In this document: piece after piece, positions 6,334 to 12,463 of the stretch | Numbering within the stretch: the first letter of the stretch is position 1 | Layout of the letters: each line of letters begins with the position of its first letter | NCBI GenBank assembly: GCA_036751905.1 | Contig: DAIOTP010000106.1 | Coordinates: 1-12,463 of the forward strand | From: T3Sed10-241 sp036751905 | GTDB lineage: Bacteria; Bacteroidota; Bacteroidia; Flavobacteriales_D; Cryomorphaceae | Length of the DNA stretch: 12,463 nucleotides | Direction: 5' to 3' | The notes under the pieces: model-generated | What the model was told of the DNA's origin: nothing | Seen by the model: only the letters and a program-made list of their open reading frames with translations | The model's database searches: none | Position numbers and translations under genes: made by a program

Positions 6334-7941
6334 ATGAACCTCACCCACTGGAAAGACGACCTTCCCGCATCATTTGTTGTATTTCTTGTGGCCTTGCCGC
6401 TTTGCCTGGGCATAGCCGTAGCCTCGGGGGCATCGCCTATAGCAGGGCTCATTTCGGGCATTGTGGGAGGCATAGTCATTGGTTTTCTAAGCGGTTCTGA
6501 GCTCAGCGTGAGCGGGCCTGCGGCAGGACTCACTGCCATCGTATACACCGCCATTACCTCTATGGAGTCGTACGAAATGTTTCTGCTTGCGGTGGTCGTG
6601 GCCGGCATCATGCAGGTGGTGTTTTATTTTTTAAAAGCTGGTATTATTGGGTATTACTTCCCCAATGCCGTTATCAAGGGCATGCTTGCTGCCATTGGGC
6701 TCATCCTTATCCTGAAGCAAATTCCACATGCCTTGGGTTACCATGAATCCTATGAGGGTGATATTTCGTTTCAAACCGGTGAGGGCAATACCTTTACCGA
6801 AATTATGGATGCTTTTCGCTATGCTGATCCGGGTGCTGTGATCATTTCGATGGTAGCCCTTGGCATTCTCATCCTCTTCGAACGTCCTTTCGTGAAGGGC
6901 ATCAAGGCTTTTAAGATTTTGCCCGGCGCTTTGTTTGCAGTGCTTTCGGGGGTTGGAATCAATGCCCTTTTTGCCACATGGATGCCCGAATGGTTCCTTT
7001 CTGGCAAGCAGTTGGTCAATATACCGGTGCCTGAAAACACTGTAGGACTTCTGCAGGAAATACGCTTTCCTGACTTCAAAAAGGCGGGTGAACCGGCAGT
7101 GTACATTACAGGCTTCACCATTGCATTGGTGGCCAGTATAGAGAGCCTCCTGAGCCTCGAAGCAAGCGATAAGCTCGACCCACTCAAGCGTGTGAGTCCA
7201 CCAAGCCGTGAGCTCGGTGCACAAGGCATAGGCAATATATTGTCAGGTTTGATCGGTGGAATTCCTGTTACAGCAGTTATTGTACGGAGCTCGGCCAATA
7301 TCAATACCGGAGCCAAAACGAAGCTCAGCGCCATACTTCACGGCATTTGGCTACTTCTGGCCCTTGTTTTTATTGCCAACCTACTCAATTACATTCCATT
7401 GGCTGCTCTCGCCGCCATCCTACTCCTCATAGGATACAAGCTGGCAAGACCTTCGCTCTTCAGAGACAAGTATAAAAAAGGAAAAATGCGTTTCATTCCT
7501 TTCGTCGTTACCATTCTCGCCATCCTATTCACCGACTTGCTCATCGGCATCGGAATCGGTCTGGTGGTTGGCATCATTTTTGTTCTGAAAAGCAATGTAA
7601 CCCGATGTATGGAAGTGGAGAACAAAGGAAACCAAGTGTTTATACGTTTCGTCAAGGACGCCACTTTTATCCACAAAGCCATGGTATTGAAAGCCTTGAG
7701 CAATATTCCGGTAGGCGCTGATGTACACATTGATGCGAGCCAGGCCGACTTTGTCGACCTCGACATCGCCGAAGCCATCCAAACCTTCGCCGATGTATCA
7801 AGGGACAGGGGCATACAAGTGAGCGTGGAAGGCGTAAAGGCTTTGCATATGCCAAGGCAGCACCCCTCATTGCACCCCCGAATGCGCCACCACGCTGAGC
7901 ACCGCACGTTCAGTTCAGAAAGCCCGGAGGACAAATCCTGA
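6334..7941 (+). CDS. SulP family inorganic anion transporter
   Basis: A 535-residue inner-membrane transporter of the SulP (SLC26) family, which moves sulfate, bicarbonate or related anions, often with Na+ or H+. The start has the family form, MNLTHWKDDLPASFVVFLVALPLCLGIA (quoted as MNLTHWKDDLPAS then VALPLCLGIA). The SGPAAGLTAIVY motif follows, then many hydrophobic segments, and the family signature ASDKLDPLKR at 277-286 with GLIGGIPVTAVIVRSSAN after it. Residues about 428-510 form a short STAS-like cytosolic domain (HIDASQADFVDLDIAEAI). The last 28 residues are rich in His and Arg and look disordered. An upstream in-frame ATG at 6238 would add residues of no family character, so 6334 is chosen. 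The substrate cannot be decided from sequence, and no carbonic anhydrase or sulfate gene is adjacent. It is followed after 4 bp by the Sua5 gene. Confidence 0.93.
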   Translation: MNLTHWKDDLPASFVVFLVALPLCLGIAVASGASPIAGLISGIVGGIVIGFLSGSELSVSGPAAGLTAIVYTAITSMESYEMFLLAVVVAGIMQVVFYFLKAGIIGYYFPNAVIKGMLAAIGLILILKQIPHALGYHESYEGDISFQTGEGNTFTEIMDAFRYADPGAVIISMVALGILILFERPFVKGIKAFKILPGALFAVLSGVGINALFATWMPEWFLSGKQLVNIPVPENTVGLLQEIRFPDFKKAGEPAVYITGFTIALVASIESLLSLEASDKLDPLKRVSPPSRELGAQGIGNILSGLIGGIPVTAVIVRSSANINTGAKTKLSAILHGIWLLLALVFIANLLNYIPLAALAAILLLIGYKLARPSLFRDKYKKGKMRFIPFVVTILAILFTDLLIGIGIGLVVGIIFVLKSNVTRCMEVENKGNQVFIRFVKDATFIHKAMVLKALSNIPVGADVHIDASQADFVDLDIAEAIQTFADVSRDRGIQVSVEGVKALHMPRQHPSLHPRMRHHAEHRTFSSESPEDKS

Positions 7942-7945
7942 TAGC

Positions 7946-8893
7946 ATGGCCGAAATTGGTAAAGATCTCGATAAGGCTGCATACATATTACGCAGAGGAG
8001 GCCTTGTAGCCATCCCCACTGAGACCGTATACGGCCTAGCCGCCAATGCGCTGAGCCCTGAAGCCGTATTGCGCATTTTCGAGGCAAAGGAAAGGCCCTC
8101 CTTTGATCCGCTGATTGTGCACATGGCCAGCATCGGGCAGATAAGCCGCTACGCCACATCCTTTCCGGAAATGGCGAGAAAATTGGCGGAAGCCCTATGG
8201 CCCGGACCACTCACTTTGGTATTGCCAAAGAACAAATCCATTCCCGACATAACAAGCTCTGGATTGCCCACAGTAGGCTTAAGGATACCTTCACTCGAGC
8301 TCACACAGCGCTTGCTGGGCATGCTCGATTTCCCGCTTGCTGCGCCAAGCGCAAATCCCTTTGGCTACGTGAGCCCCACATGTGCAGCGCATGTGCAAGC
8401 GCAGCTCGGCGACAAGGTCGACTATATTCTGGACGGAGGGCCCTGCGCGGTGGGCCTTGAATCGACCATCGTCGGTTTTGACGATGAAGGTGCCAGGGTG
8501 TTGCGCCTCGGTGGTATTTCACTTGAGCAAATCGAGCGCCTCATAGGGAGTGTATCGGTGAATACCCAAAGCACAAGCAATCCCGCTGCACCGGGCATGT
8601 TGCTGAGCCACTATGCTCCGCGAAAACCACTGTATACCGGCCACATACCTGATTTGCTGCAAAACATGGCAGGCCTGAAAGTTGCAGTATTGGGTTTTCG
8701 TGGCACGTATGGGCAGCAGGGTGAGGTATTGAGCCCTTCCGGAAATGTTGCTGAAGCCGCACAAAACCTTTTTGCAGCCTTGCGGCGCCTGGAAGTGCTC
8801 GAAGTAGAAGCCATTTTGGCCGAATGGGCGCCTGACGAAGGCCTGGGACGCGCCATCAATGACCGCTTGCGCCGGGCATCCTACCGCCACTGA
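7946..8893 (+). CDS. sua5: L-threonylcarbamoyladenylate synthase, Sua5 type
   Basis: A 315-residue cytosolic enzyme that makes threonylcarbamoyl-AMP from threonine, bicarbonate and ATP, the first step in forming t6A at position 37 of tRNAs reading ANN codons. The YrdC domain occupies residues 1-200: AIPTETVYGLAANA at 22-35, FEAKERPSFDPLIVHM at 45-60, ALWPGPLTLVLPK, then AAPSANPFGYVSPT and GLESTIVGF. A linker with the Sua5 motif AAPGMLLSHYAP (214-225) leads to the C-terminal Sua5 domain, so this is the long two-domain form. It starts 4 bp after the sulP stop, with GGAGG about 15 bases upstream inside sulP, and is probably co-transcribed with it. Both use or carry small anions, bicarbonate being the enzyme's substrate, but a functional link is only a guess. 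Confidence 0.95.
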   Translation: MAEIGKDLDKAAYILRRGGLVAIPTETVYGLAANALSPEAVLRIFEAKERPSFDPLIVHMASIGQISRYATSFPEMARKLAEALWPGPLTLVLPKNKSIPDITSSGLPTVGLRIPSLELTQRLLGMLDFPLAAPSANPFGYVSPTCAAHVQAQLGDKVDYILDGGPCAVGLESTIVGFDDEGARVLRLGGISLEQIERLIGSVSVNTQSTSNPAAPGMLLSHYAPRKPLYTGHIPDLLQNMAGLKVAVLGFRGTYGQQGEVLSPSGNVAEAAQNLFAALRRLEVLEVEAILAEWAPDEGLGRAINDRLRRASYRH

Positions 8894-9028
8894 TTCCCGC
8901 TTGGAAATTTCACTTTTTTGGTCTTGGCCATACATCTATTGCTGAAAACATGCGTCATCACTGTGTTCTCTAACCATCCACTTGGCCTGAAGGCTGCAAT
9001 TCAGCCGGTATGCTTTGCGCTTATTTGC

Positions 9029-9036
9029 TACTTTTG
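9029..9036 (+). promoter_or_regulatory. -7 promoter element of the metalloprotease gene (TACTTTTG)
   Basis: A match to TAnnTTTG ending 36 bp before the ATG at 9073, identical in all eight bases to the element assigned to tRNA-Arg. A TTG at 9015-9017 is too close to be the -33 element. It supports the start at 9073, since an upstream in-frame ATG at 9010 would lie before the promoter. Confidence 0.5.
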
Positions 9037-9072
9037 AAAACTGTATCCTGCAAGATATTGTGTCGATTTACC

Positions 9073-11097
9073 ATGAAAAACCATTCAACCACCGCCTTAG
9101 CACTACTTTTCGTTTTGTTCCATTTTGGCCTCCAAGCCCAAACCAGCGAAGAACCTGGGGAAAAATGCGGTACTGATGCACTTCATTTGCAGCAGCTTCA
9201 AACTGATCCTGAATATGCAGCACGTTTTTACCAAAAAAAATTGGCGGTACAGGAATACCTCTATGACCAGATTGACGGCTACCGCTCCGATTGCGACGAT
9301 ATACTTTTCATACCCGTAGCCGTTCATTTTCAAGGCACAGTAGGCTTACAAATGCCCTGCGCACTCGACAAAGCCCTTGACCAGGTGCGCGTATTGAACG
9401 AAGATTTTGCAGGAACCAACGCCGACATTACCCGATGGCAAGAATTGCAAGCCGCCGTATGGCCCAGCATCCAAAACAAAGCCTCGTGCGTACAGTTTTG
9501 CCTTGCTACCCTCAACCACCCCAGCAGTTCAGGAATACCCGAAGGCGACTACGCCGTGACCATCAACCAAACCTCAGGCGATTTTAATGGCGCCTGGTCA
9601 GGATACATGAACATTTACGTGCGCAACTTGGGCGGAGGTACGTTGGGCTACTCTCCCCTTGGCGGTGATGGCAATGGCGATGGAATCACCGTTTCACCAC
9701 CCTACTTCAGCAGCGTATCCTGCGATGGCATAAACATAGAAGGCGGTTACAACCTTGGTCGTACCACAACCCATGAAGTAGGCCACTACTTCCTTCTTGA
9801 TCACCCTTTTGGAAGCTGTACCGTCGACAACGACGGAATCGCCGATACCCCAATGACTGACAATGCTACAATGGGCTGCCCATATGTGCCCGGAAATCCG
9901 GGAGCCAACAGCTTCGTGACCTGCACTGCACCCGTACTTTGGCCCTCTTATATGGATTATTGCGACGACGCTTGCCTGTTCATGTTCAGCGCCGGACAAG
10001 TGGATGTGATGGATGCTTATGTAAATACCAGCCTCCAAAACCTGCTGAATAGCGCAGCCACCCGATGCGAAGAACCCCTTTGCGTAGGTTTCCGACTCAA
10101 TGCGGAAAAGCAAGATGAAACCTGCGCCGGATTTGACGGAAGCATCATCGTGCAAATGGAGAACGGCACAGCGCCTTTCATTTTTTCGCTCGATGGAGGT
10201 GCCAATTTTCAAGACAATGGCAATTTTTCCAATTTAAGACAAGGAGAGTACGACCTCGTGGTGACCGACATCAATGGCTGCGAGACAACCCGTACTGTTT
10301 CCCTCATCAGAGAAGTGCCCCCACTGAGCGTGGTTGAGACCAGCAACGCATTTTGTGGCGACAACTCAGGCCGTGCCCTTGTGGAGGTCGACCACCCCGA
10401 CGTGTTTCAGTTCAGCATAAGCGGTCAGCCGGGTTGGCGCGACACTTCCTTGTTTACTGGTCTTTTTCCAGGCAATTATACGGTGAGCGTGCGCAACGAT
10501 ACAGAGTGCACCAACTCCATATCGCTAACCATTGGCGACGATACCGACCTGCGCCTCAATACCCGCCGCGTAACACCGGTAAACTGTCCGCTGCTCGACA
10601 ACGGGGTGATATGGGCGGACCTGAGCAATGGTGTACCTCCATACACCTTTACCCTGGATCAGGAAATCGTAAGGCCAACAGGGCGGTTTGAAAATCTGAG
10701 CCAGGGCACCTATACCCTTGAAGTAGAAGACGCCCGCGGCTGCCGACAATCGCAAACGTACACCATTGGGGTCAGTTTTCTCGAAATTGACCAGGAATGC
10801 CCTTGCGATGTCTTTGTGCCCAATGCATTTACGCCCAATGCCGACGGGCGCAATGACCTGCTCGATGTAGTGCCCGCATGCCCCATATCCGACTTTCAGA
10901 TGCAGATATTCGACCGTTGGGGTGGACTGGTATTTGAATCCTTCGACTACAATGAACGTTGGAATGGAGGCCAGGGTGGCAAGTATTATGCACAAAACGA
11001 GATTTATTTCTACCGCATCAGCTTCCGCTGGGGTGAGGCTCTAAACGAAAGCCTTGAAGTACAGGTGAAGACAGGCTACGTGATGCTTTTGAGATAA
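9073..11097 (+). CDS. Secreted M43-like zinc metalloprotease with SprB-like repeats and T9SS type B sorting domain
   Basis: A 674-residue protein. Residues 1-22 are a signal peptide (MKNHSTTA, hydrophobic core, LQAQ). The protease domain runs to about 330: MNIYVRNLGGGTLGYSPLGG, the zinc site HEVGHYFLLDH at 234-244 (His234, Glu235, His238, His244), ADTPMTD, and the Met-turn SYMDYCDD with Met294. This layout fits the pappalysin-like M43 family, but the Gly usual at position 241 of HExxHxxGxxH is Leu. Three SprB-like repeats follow (about 335-412, 413-488, 489-574), each with a Cys pair and an ending like GxYDLVVTDINGC. CDVFVPNAFTPNADGRND at 577 begins the gliding-motility-type C-terminal domain, which directs T9SS export and surface attachment. 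It is probably a surface or extracellular protease with an unknown substrate. Its stop lies 9 bp from a convergent stop. Confidence 0.9.
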   Translation: MKNHSTTALALLFVLFHFGLQAQTSEEPGEKCGTDALHLQQLQTDPEYAARFYQKKLAVQEYLYDQIDGYRSDCDDILFIPVAVHFQGTVGLQMPCALDKALDQVRVLNEDFAGTNADITRWQELQAAVWPSIQNKASCVQFCLATLNHPSSSGIPEGDYAVTINQTSGDFNGAWSGYMNIYVRNLGGGTLGYSPLGGDGNGDGITVSPPYFSSVSCDGINIEGGYNLGRTTTHEVGHYFLLDHPFGSCTVDNDGIADTPMTDNATMGCPYVPGNPGANSFVTCTAPVLWPSYMDYCDDACLFMFSAGQVDVMDAYVNTSLQNLLNSAATRCEEPLCVGFRLNAEKQDETCAGFDGSIIVQMENGTAPFIFSLDGGANFQDNGNFSNLRQGEYDLVVTDINGCETTRTVSLIREVPPLSVVETSNAFCGDNSGRALVEVDHPDVFQFSISGQPGWRDTSLFTGLFPGNYTVSVRNDTECTNSISLTIGDDTDLRLNTRRVTPVNCPLLDNGVIWADLSNGVPPYTFTLDQEIVRPTGRFENLSQGTYTLEVEDARGCRQSQTYTIGVSFLEIDQECPCDVFVPNAFTPNADGRNDLLDVVPACPISDFQMQIFDRWGGLVFESFDYNERWNGGQGGKYYAQNEIYFYRISFRWGEALNESLEVQVKTGYVMLLR

Positions 11098-11106
11098 GGC
11101 AAGCTC

Positions 11107-12099
11107 TTAGGGCTCCATTTCAACCACAAAGATTCCCCTGATTTCGTTGAGCCCGTAGCCCACGGCTTTATCGGCAGGGTAACGCCGTGCAATGGCTGAG
11201 GCAGTTTCGGGTGCAATATCGGAAGCGGGGTTGCCATGGCACTTCAGGCACATTTCATTGGTTTCGATGGCATAGTAGGCCAGCACCTTTGATCCTTTTT
11301 CAGAAACAAGTGGTGGAAGCTGCTGTCCGCTGGCATTGGCCACTTTGAGGACTTCGATGTATGTGCGTTCCTGTGCATTGGCGGCATTGGCAGGGTTGCG
11401 AGGGCGGTCGCTCACGCGCTTTATGCTTGCGCCAAAATGCGTTGACATGCTGTCGGTGATGGGCAGCGCATGCACATTGCAGAAGTCGACTGCACCGGCC
11501 GCTCCATAGGCATTGATGGAAGCCAAAAGCTTGGAGCCCAGGGCTTGTTTGGTGCCCATGGCATAGCGACGCCCGCGCTCAGCATGGCTGAGCGTGTCGT
11601 GCCCTTCCTTGTCATTTTGCGCTGAAGCGCCTTTCAATGACTGAAACCATGCCTCTGAGCCCAGCTCATGATCGTACATGTATGCAGCCATGGTGCGCAG
11701 CTCCTGCTCGGGAGTACCGATTTTTGGCATGAGGCCATAGCGCTCGAGGGCCGCAGTCATGATGGCCTGTTCGCGCTGCGGATTTTGGCTAAAGCTTGCC
11801 ACGGCTTCAATGAATGCACCTCTATCTGTGTGCACTGCCAAGTAAGCACTTCTCATCTCGGCAAGTGAGGGAGCCACGCCACTGCCATCGGAAGCGGCTG
11901 CGGGGCGGTGGCAAGAGGTACAATTTCGTTGGAGAAGGCTCCAGCCTTGGGCGATGGGGGCCAAACCCGCAGCTATGGCCTCCACGCTTTCAGGTGATTT
12001 GGTGGACGGGGACGAATCACATGACTGAACCGCCCAGAGCAAGCCGAATACGGCAGTGAAGGTGAAAATACGTCGCGACAATACAGATGCAATACCCAT
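11107..12099 (-). CDS. Di-haem cytochrome c lipoprotein with Tll0287-like (DUF3365) domain
   Basis: A 330-residue lipoprotein. The signal sequence ends in a lipobox, WAVQSC, with lipidated Cys27 followed by a Ser/Pro-rich linker. Residues about 50-145 form a class I cytochrome c domain: CTSCH (60-64) binds haem c, and Met124 in GLMP is the likely second ligand. Residues about 172-330 resemble the Tll0287-like (DUF3365) domain, with VDFCNVHALPI (205-213 region), VSDRPRNPANAA and a second haem site CLKCH (284-288), then GYGLNEIRGIFVVEM. It probably sits on the periplasmic side of a membrane and either carries electrons or senses redox state or a gas; the sequence does not decide. Start at 12099 is the first Met before the signal sequence; further upstream is the assembly gap. 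A paralogue lies beyond the gap. Confidence 0.87.
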   Translation of the reverse strand: MGIASVLSRRIFTFTAVFGLLWAVQSCDSSPSTKSPESVEAIAAGLAPIAQGWSLLQRNCTSCHRPAAASDGSGVAPSLAEMRSAYLAVHTDRGAFIEAVASFSQNPQREQAIMTAALERYGLMPKIGTPEQELRTMAAYMYDHELGSEAWFQSLKGASAQNDKEGHDTLSHAERGRRYAMGTKQALGSKLLASINAYGAAGAVDFCNVHALPITDSMSTHFGASIKRVSDRPRNPANAANAQERTYIEVLKVANASGQQLPPLVSEKGSKVLAYYAIETNEMCLKCHGNPASDIAPETASAIARRYPADKAVGYGLNEIRGIFVVEMEP

Positions 12100-12123
12100 G
12101 AAGCGAAGAAACGGATTTATACG

Positions 12124-12133
12124 NNNNNNNNNN
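12124..12133. other. Assembly gap (10 N)
   Basis: Ten N between the 5' end of one lipoprotein gene and the truncated body of its paralogue. If the paralogue is full length, more than 800 bp is missing here, so ten is probably a placeholder length. Confidence 0.98.
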
Positions 12134-12288
12134 CCTTGGGCGATAGAAAGTGCCTTTTTTGTGGGAGAGGGTTCGATCCGCTCGGTGCCTGAAGCGGGTT
12201 CGTTGCCACATGATTGTACCAGCCATAGCACACCGAGTAGGGTGGCCGCCACGTACAGATTGCGGAATTTGATAAATATAGAGCTCAT
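12134..12288 (-). CDS. N-terminus of a paralogous lipoprotein, cut by the assembly gap
   Basis: An ATG at 12288 opens a frame of 51 codons that runs into the N gap. It begins MSSIFIKFRNLYVAATLLG and then has a lipobox LVQSC, followed by a polar linker and ALSIAQG. The neighbouring cytochrome lipoprotein has LWAVQSC and APIAQG at matching positions, and the bases before both start codons are also alike (GCGAAGAAA...ATTTA). It is therefore most likely a tandem duplicate with the same cytochrome c and Tll0287-like domains, but that part is not in the sequence. A truly short gene cannot be excluded. Confidence 0.7.
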
Positions 12289-12347
12289 ACTGCGAAGAAA
12301 AGCAATTTAGGACAATACTTTTGTGACCTGTGTCATTGTACTTGCGC

Positions 12348-12463
12348 TTAATCGCGCACCAAGGTCACATTGCCCGTCATTTGCCTTGGCACCATATCTA
12401 AAGGGGTATAGTCGAGGATGTAAAAATATACACCTTCGGAACAAGGCTCACCGGTGCGAAAAT
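12348..12463 (-). CDS. C-terminus of a T9SS type B cargo protein (rest beyond window edge)
   Basis: The last 37 residues of a minus-strand gene, ending in a TAA at 12348-12350: FRTGEPCSEGVYFYILDY, then MTGNVTLVRD. The pattern CxEGVYFYxLxY followed by GxVTLxR is the end of the gliding-motility-type C-terminal sorting domain (CHU_C), as in the metalloprotease of this window, which ends QNEIYFYRISF...TGYVMLLR. The protein would be exported by T9SS and held at the surface. Nothing can be said about its main domain. The truncated lipoprotein gene starts 59 bp downstream on the same strand. Confidence 0.75.
   Translation of the reverse strand, partial: FRTGEPCSEGVYFYILDYTPLDMVPRQMTGNVTLVRD

Noticed and set aside
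7389..8210. Long minus-strand frame opposite sulP and sua5
   Set aside because: It overlaps two well-recognised genes, and its translation has no recognisable domain or normal protein character.
11107..12288. A single 393-codon minus-strand frame across the N gap, with two signal sequences and two lipoboxes
   Set aside because: The continuity depends on ten N of unknown true length. The two lipobox segments are paralogous starts, so these are two genes.
12316..12323. TACTTTTG on the plus strand, a match to the -7 element
   Set aside because: It points into the 3' end of a minus-strand gene and no plus-strand gene follows in the window, so it is probably chance.

Overview
The window comes from a member of the Bacteroidota, most likely an aquatic one. 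Four proteins look like cargo of the type IX secretion system (T9SS), which is confined to this phylum: two end in recognisable T9SS sorting domains, one partial gene ends in such a tail, and one is a choice-of-anchor L protein cut by the window edge. Three sites match the Bacteroidota -7 promoter element TAnnTTTG, and Shine-Dalgarno sequences are mostly weak. Judged by eye, base composition is close to even. A run of 10 N shows that this is a draft scaffold.

Layout. Positions 1-778 (minus) hold the N-terminal part of a secreted choice-of-anchor L protein. Divergent from it, 1021-3155 (plus) is a two-gene, translationally coupled operon: lycopene beta-cyclase (crtY) and a Brp/Blh-type beta-carotene 15,15'-dioxygenase (blh). 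Together these turn lycopene into beta-carotene and then retinal, so a rhodopsin should be encoded elsewhere in the genome. Positions 3156-3869 hold no intact gene. They contain a decayed copy of the 3' end of the next gene, including its terminator. Positions 3870-6017 encode a fibre-like secreted protein with three N-terminal repeats, a self-cleaving S74 chaperone domain, a coiled coil and a T9SS type A tail. A tRNA-Arg(UCU) with its own terminator lies on the minus strand at 6113-6186. Then come a SulP anion transporter (6334-7941) and, 4 bp further on, a two-domain threonylcarbamoyl-AMP synthase (7946-8893), probably one operon. Positions 9073-11097 encode a secreted M43-like metalloprotease with three SprB-like repeats and a T9SS type B tail. 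Its stop lies 9 bp from the stop of a convergent di-haem cytochrome c lipoprotein (11107-12099, minus). Upstream of that, an N gap interrupts a paralogue of the same lipoprotein. The window ends in the C-terminus of another type B T9SS cargo protein.

The genes are a mix of housekeeping (tRNA, t6A synthesis), membrane and energy functions (retinal, anion transport, haem lipoproteins) and surface or secreted proteins. I see no phage, transposase, CRISPR or defence system. The points most worth checking are the duplicated and degraded T9SS tail whose terminator hairpin shows a compensatory base-pair change, the S74 chaperone placed upstream of a secretion signal, the isolated crtY-blh pair, the three-arm inverted repeat before sulP, and the N gap lying exactly where two lipoprotein paralogues become identical.
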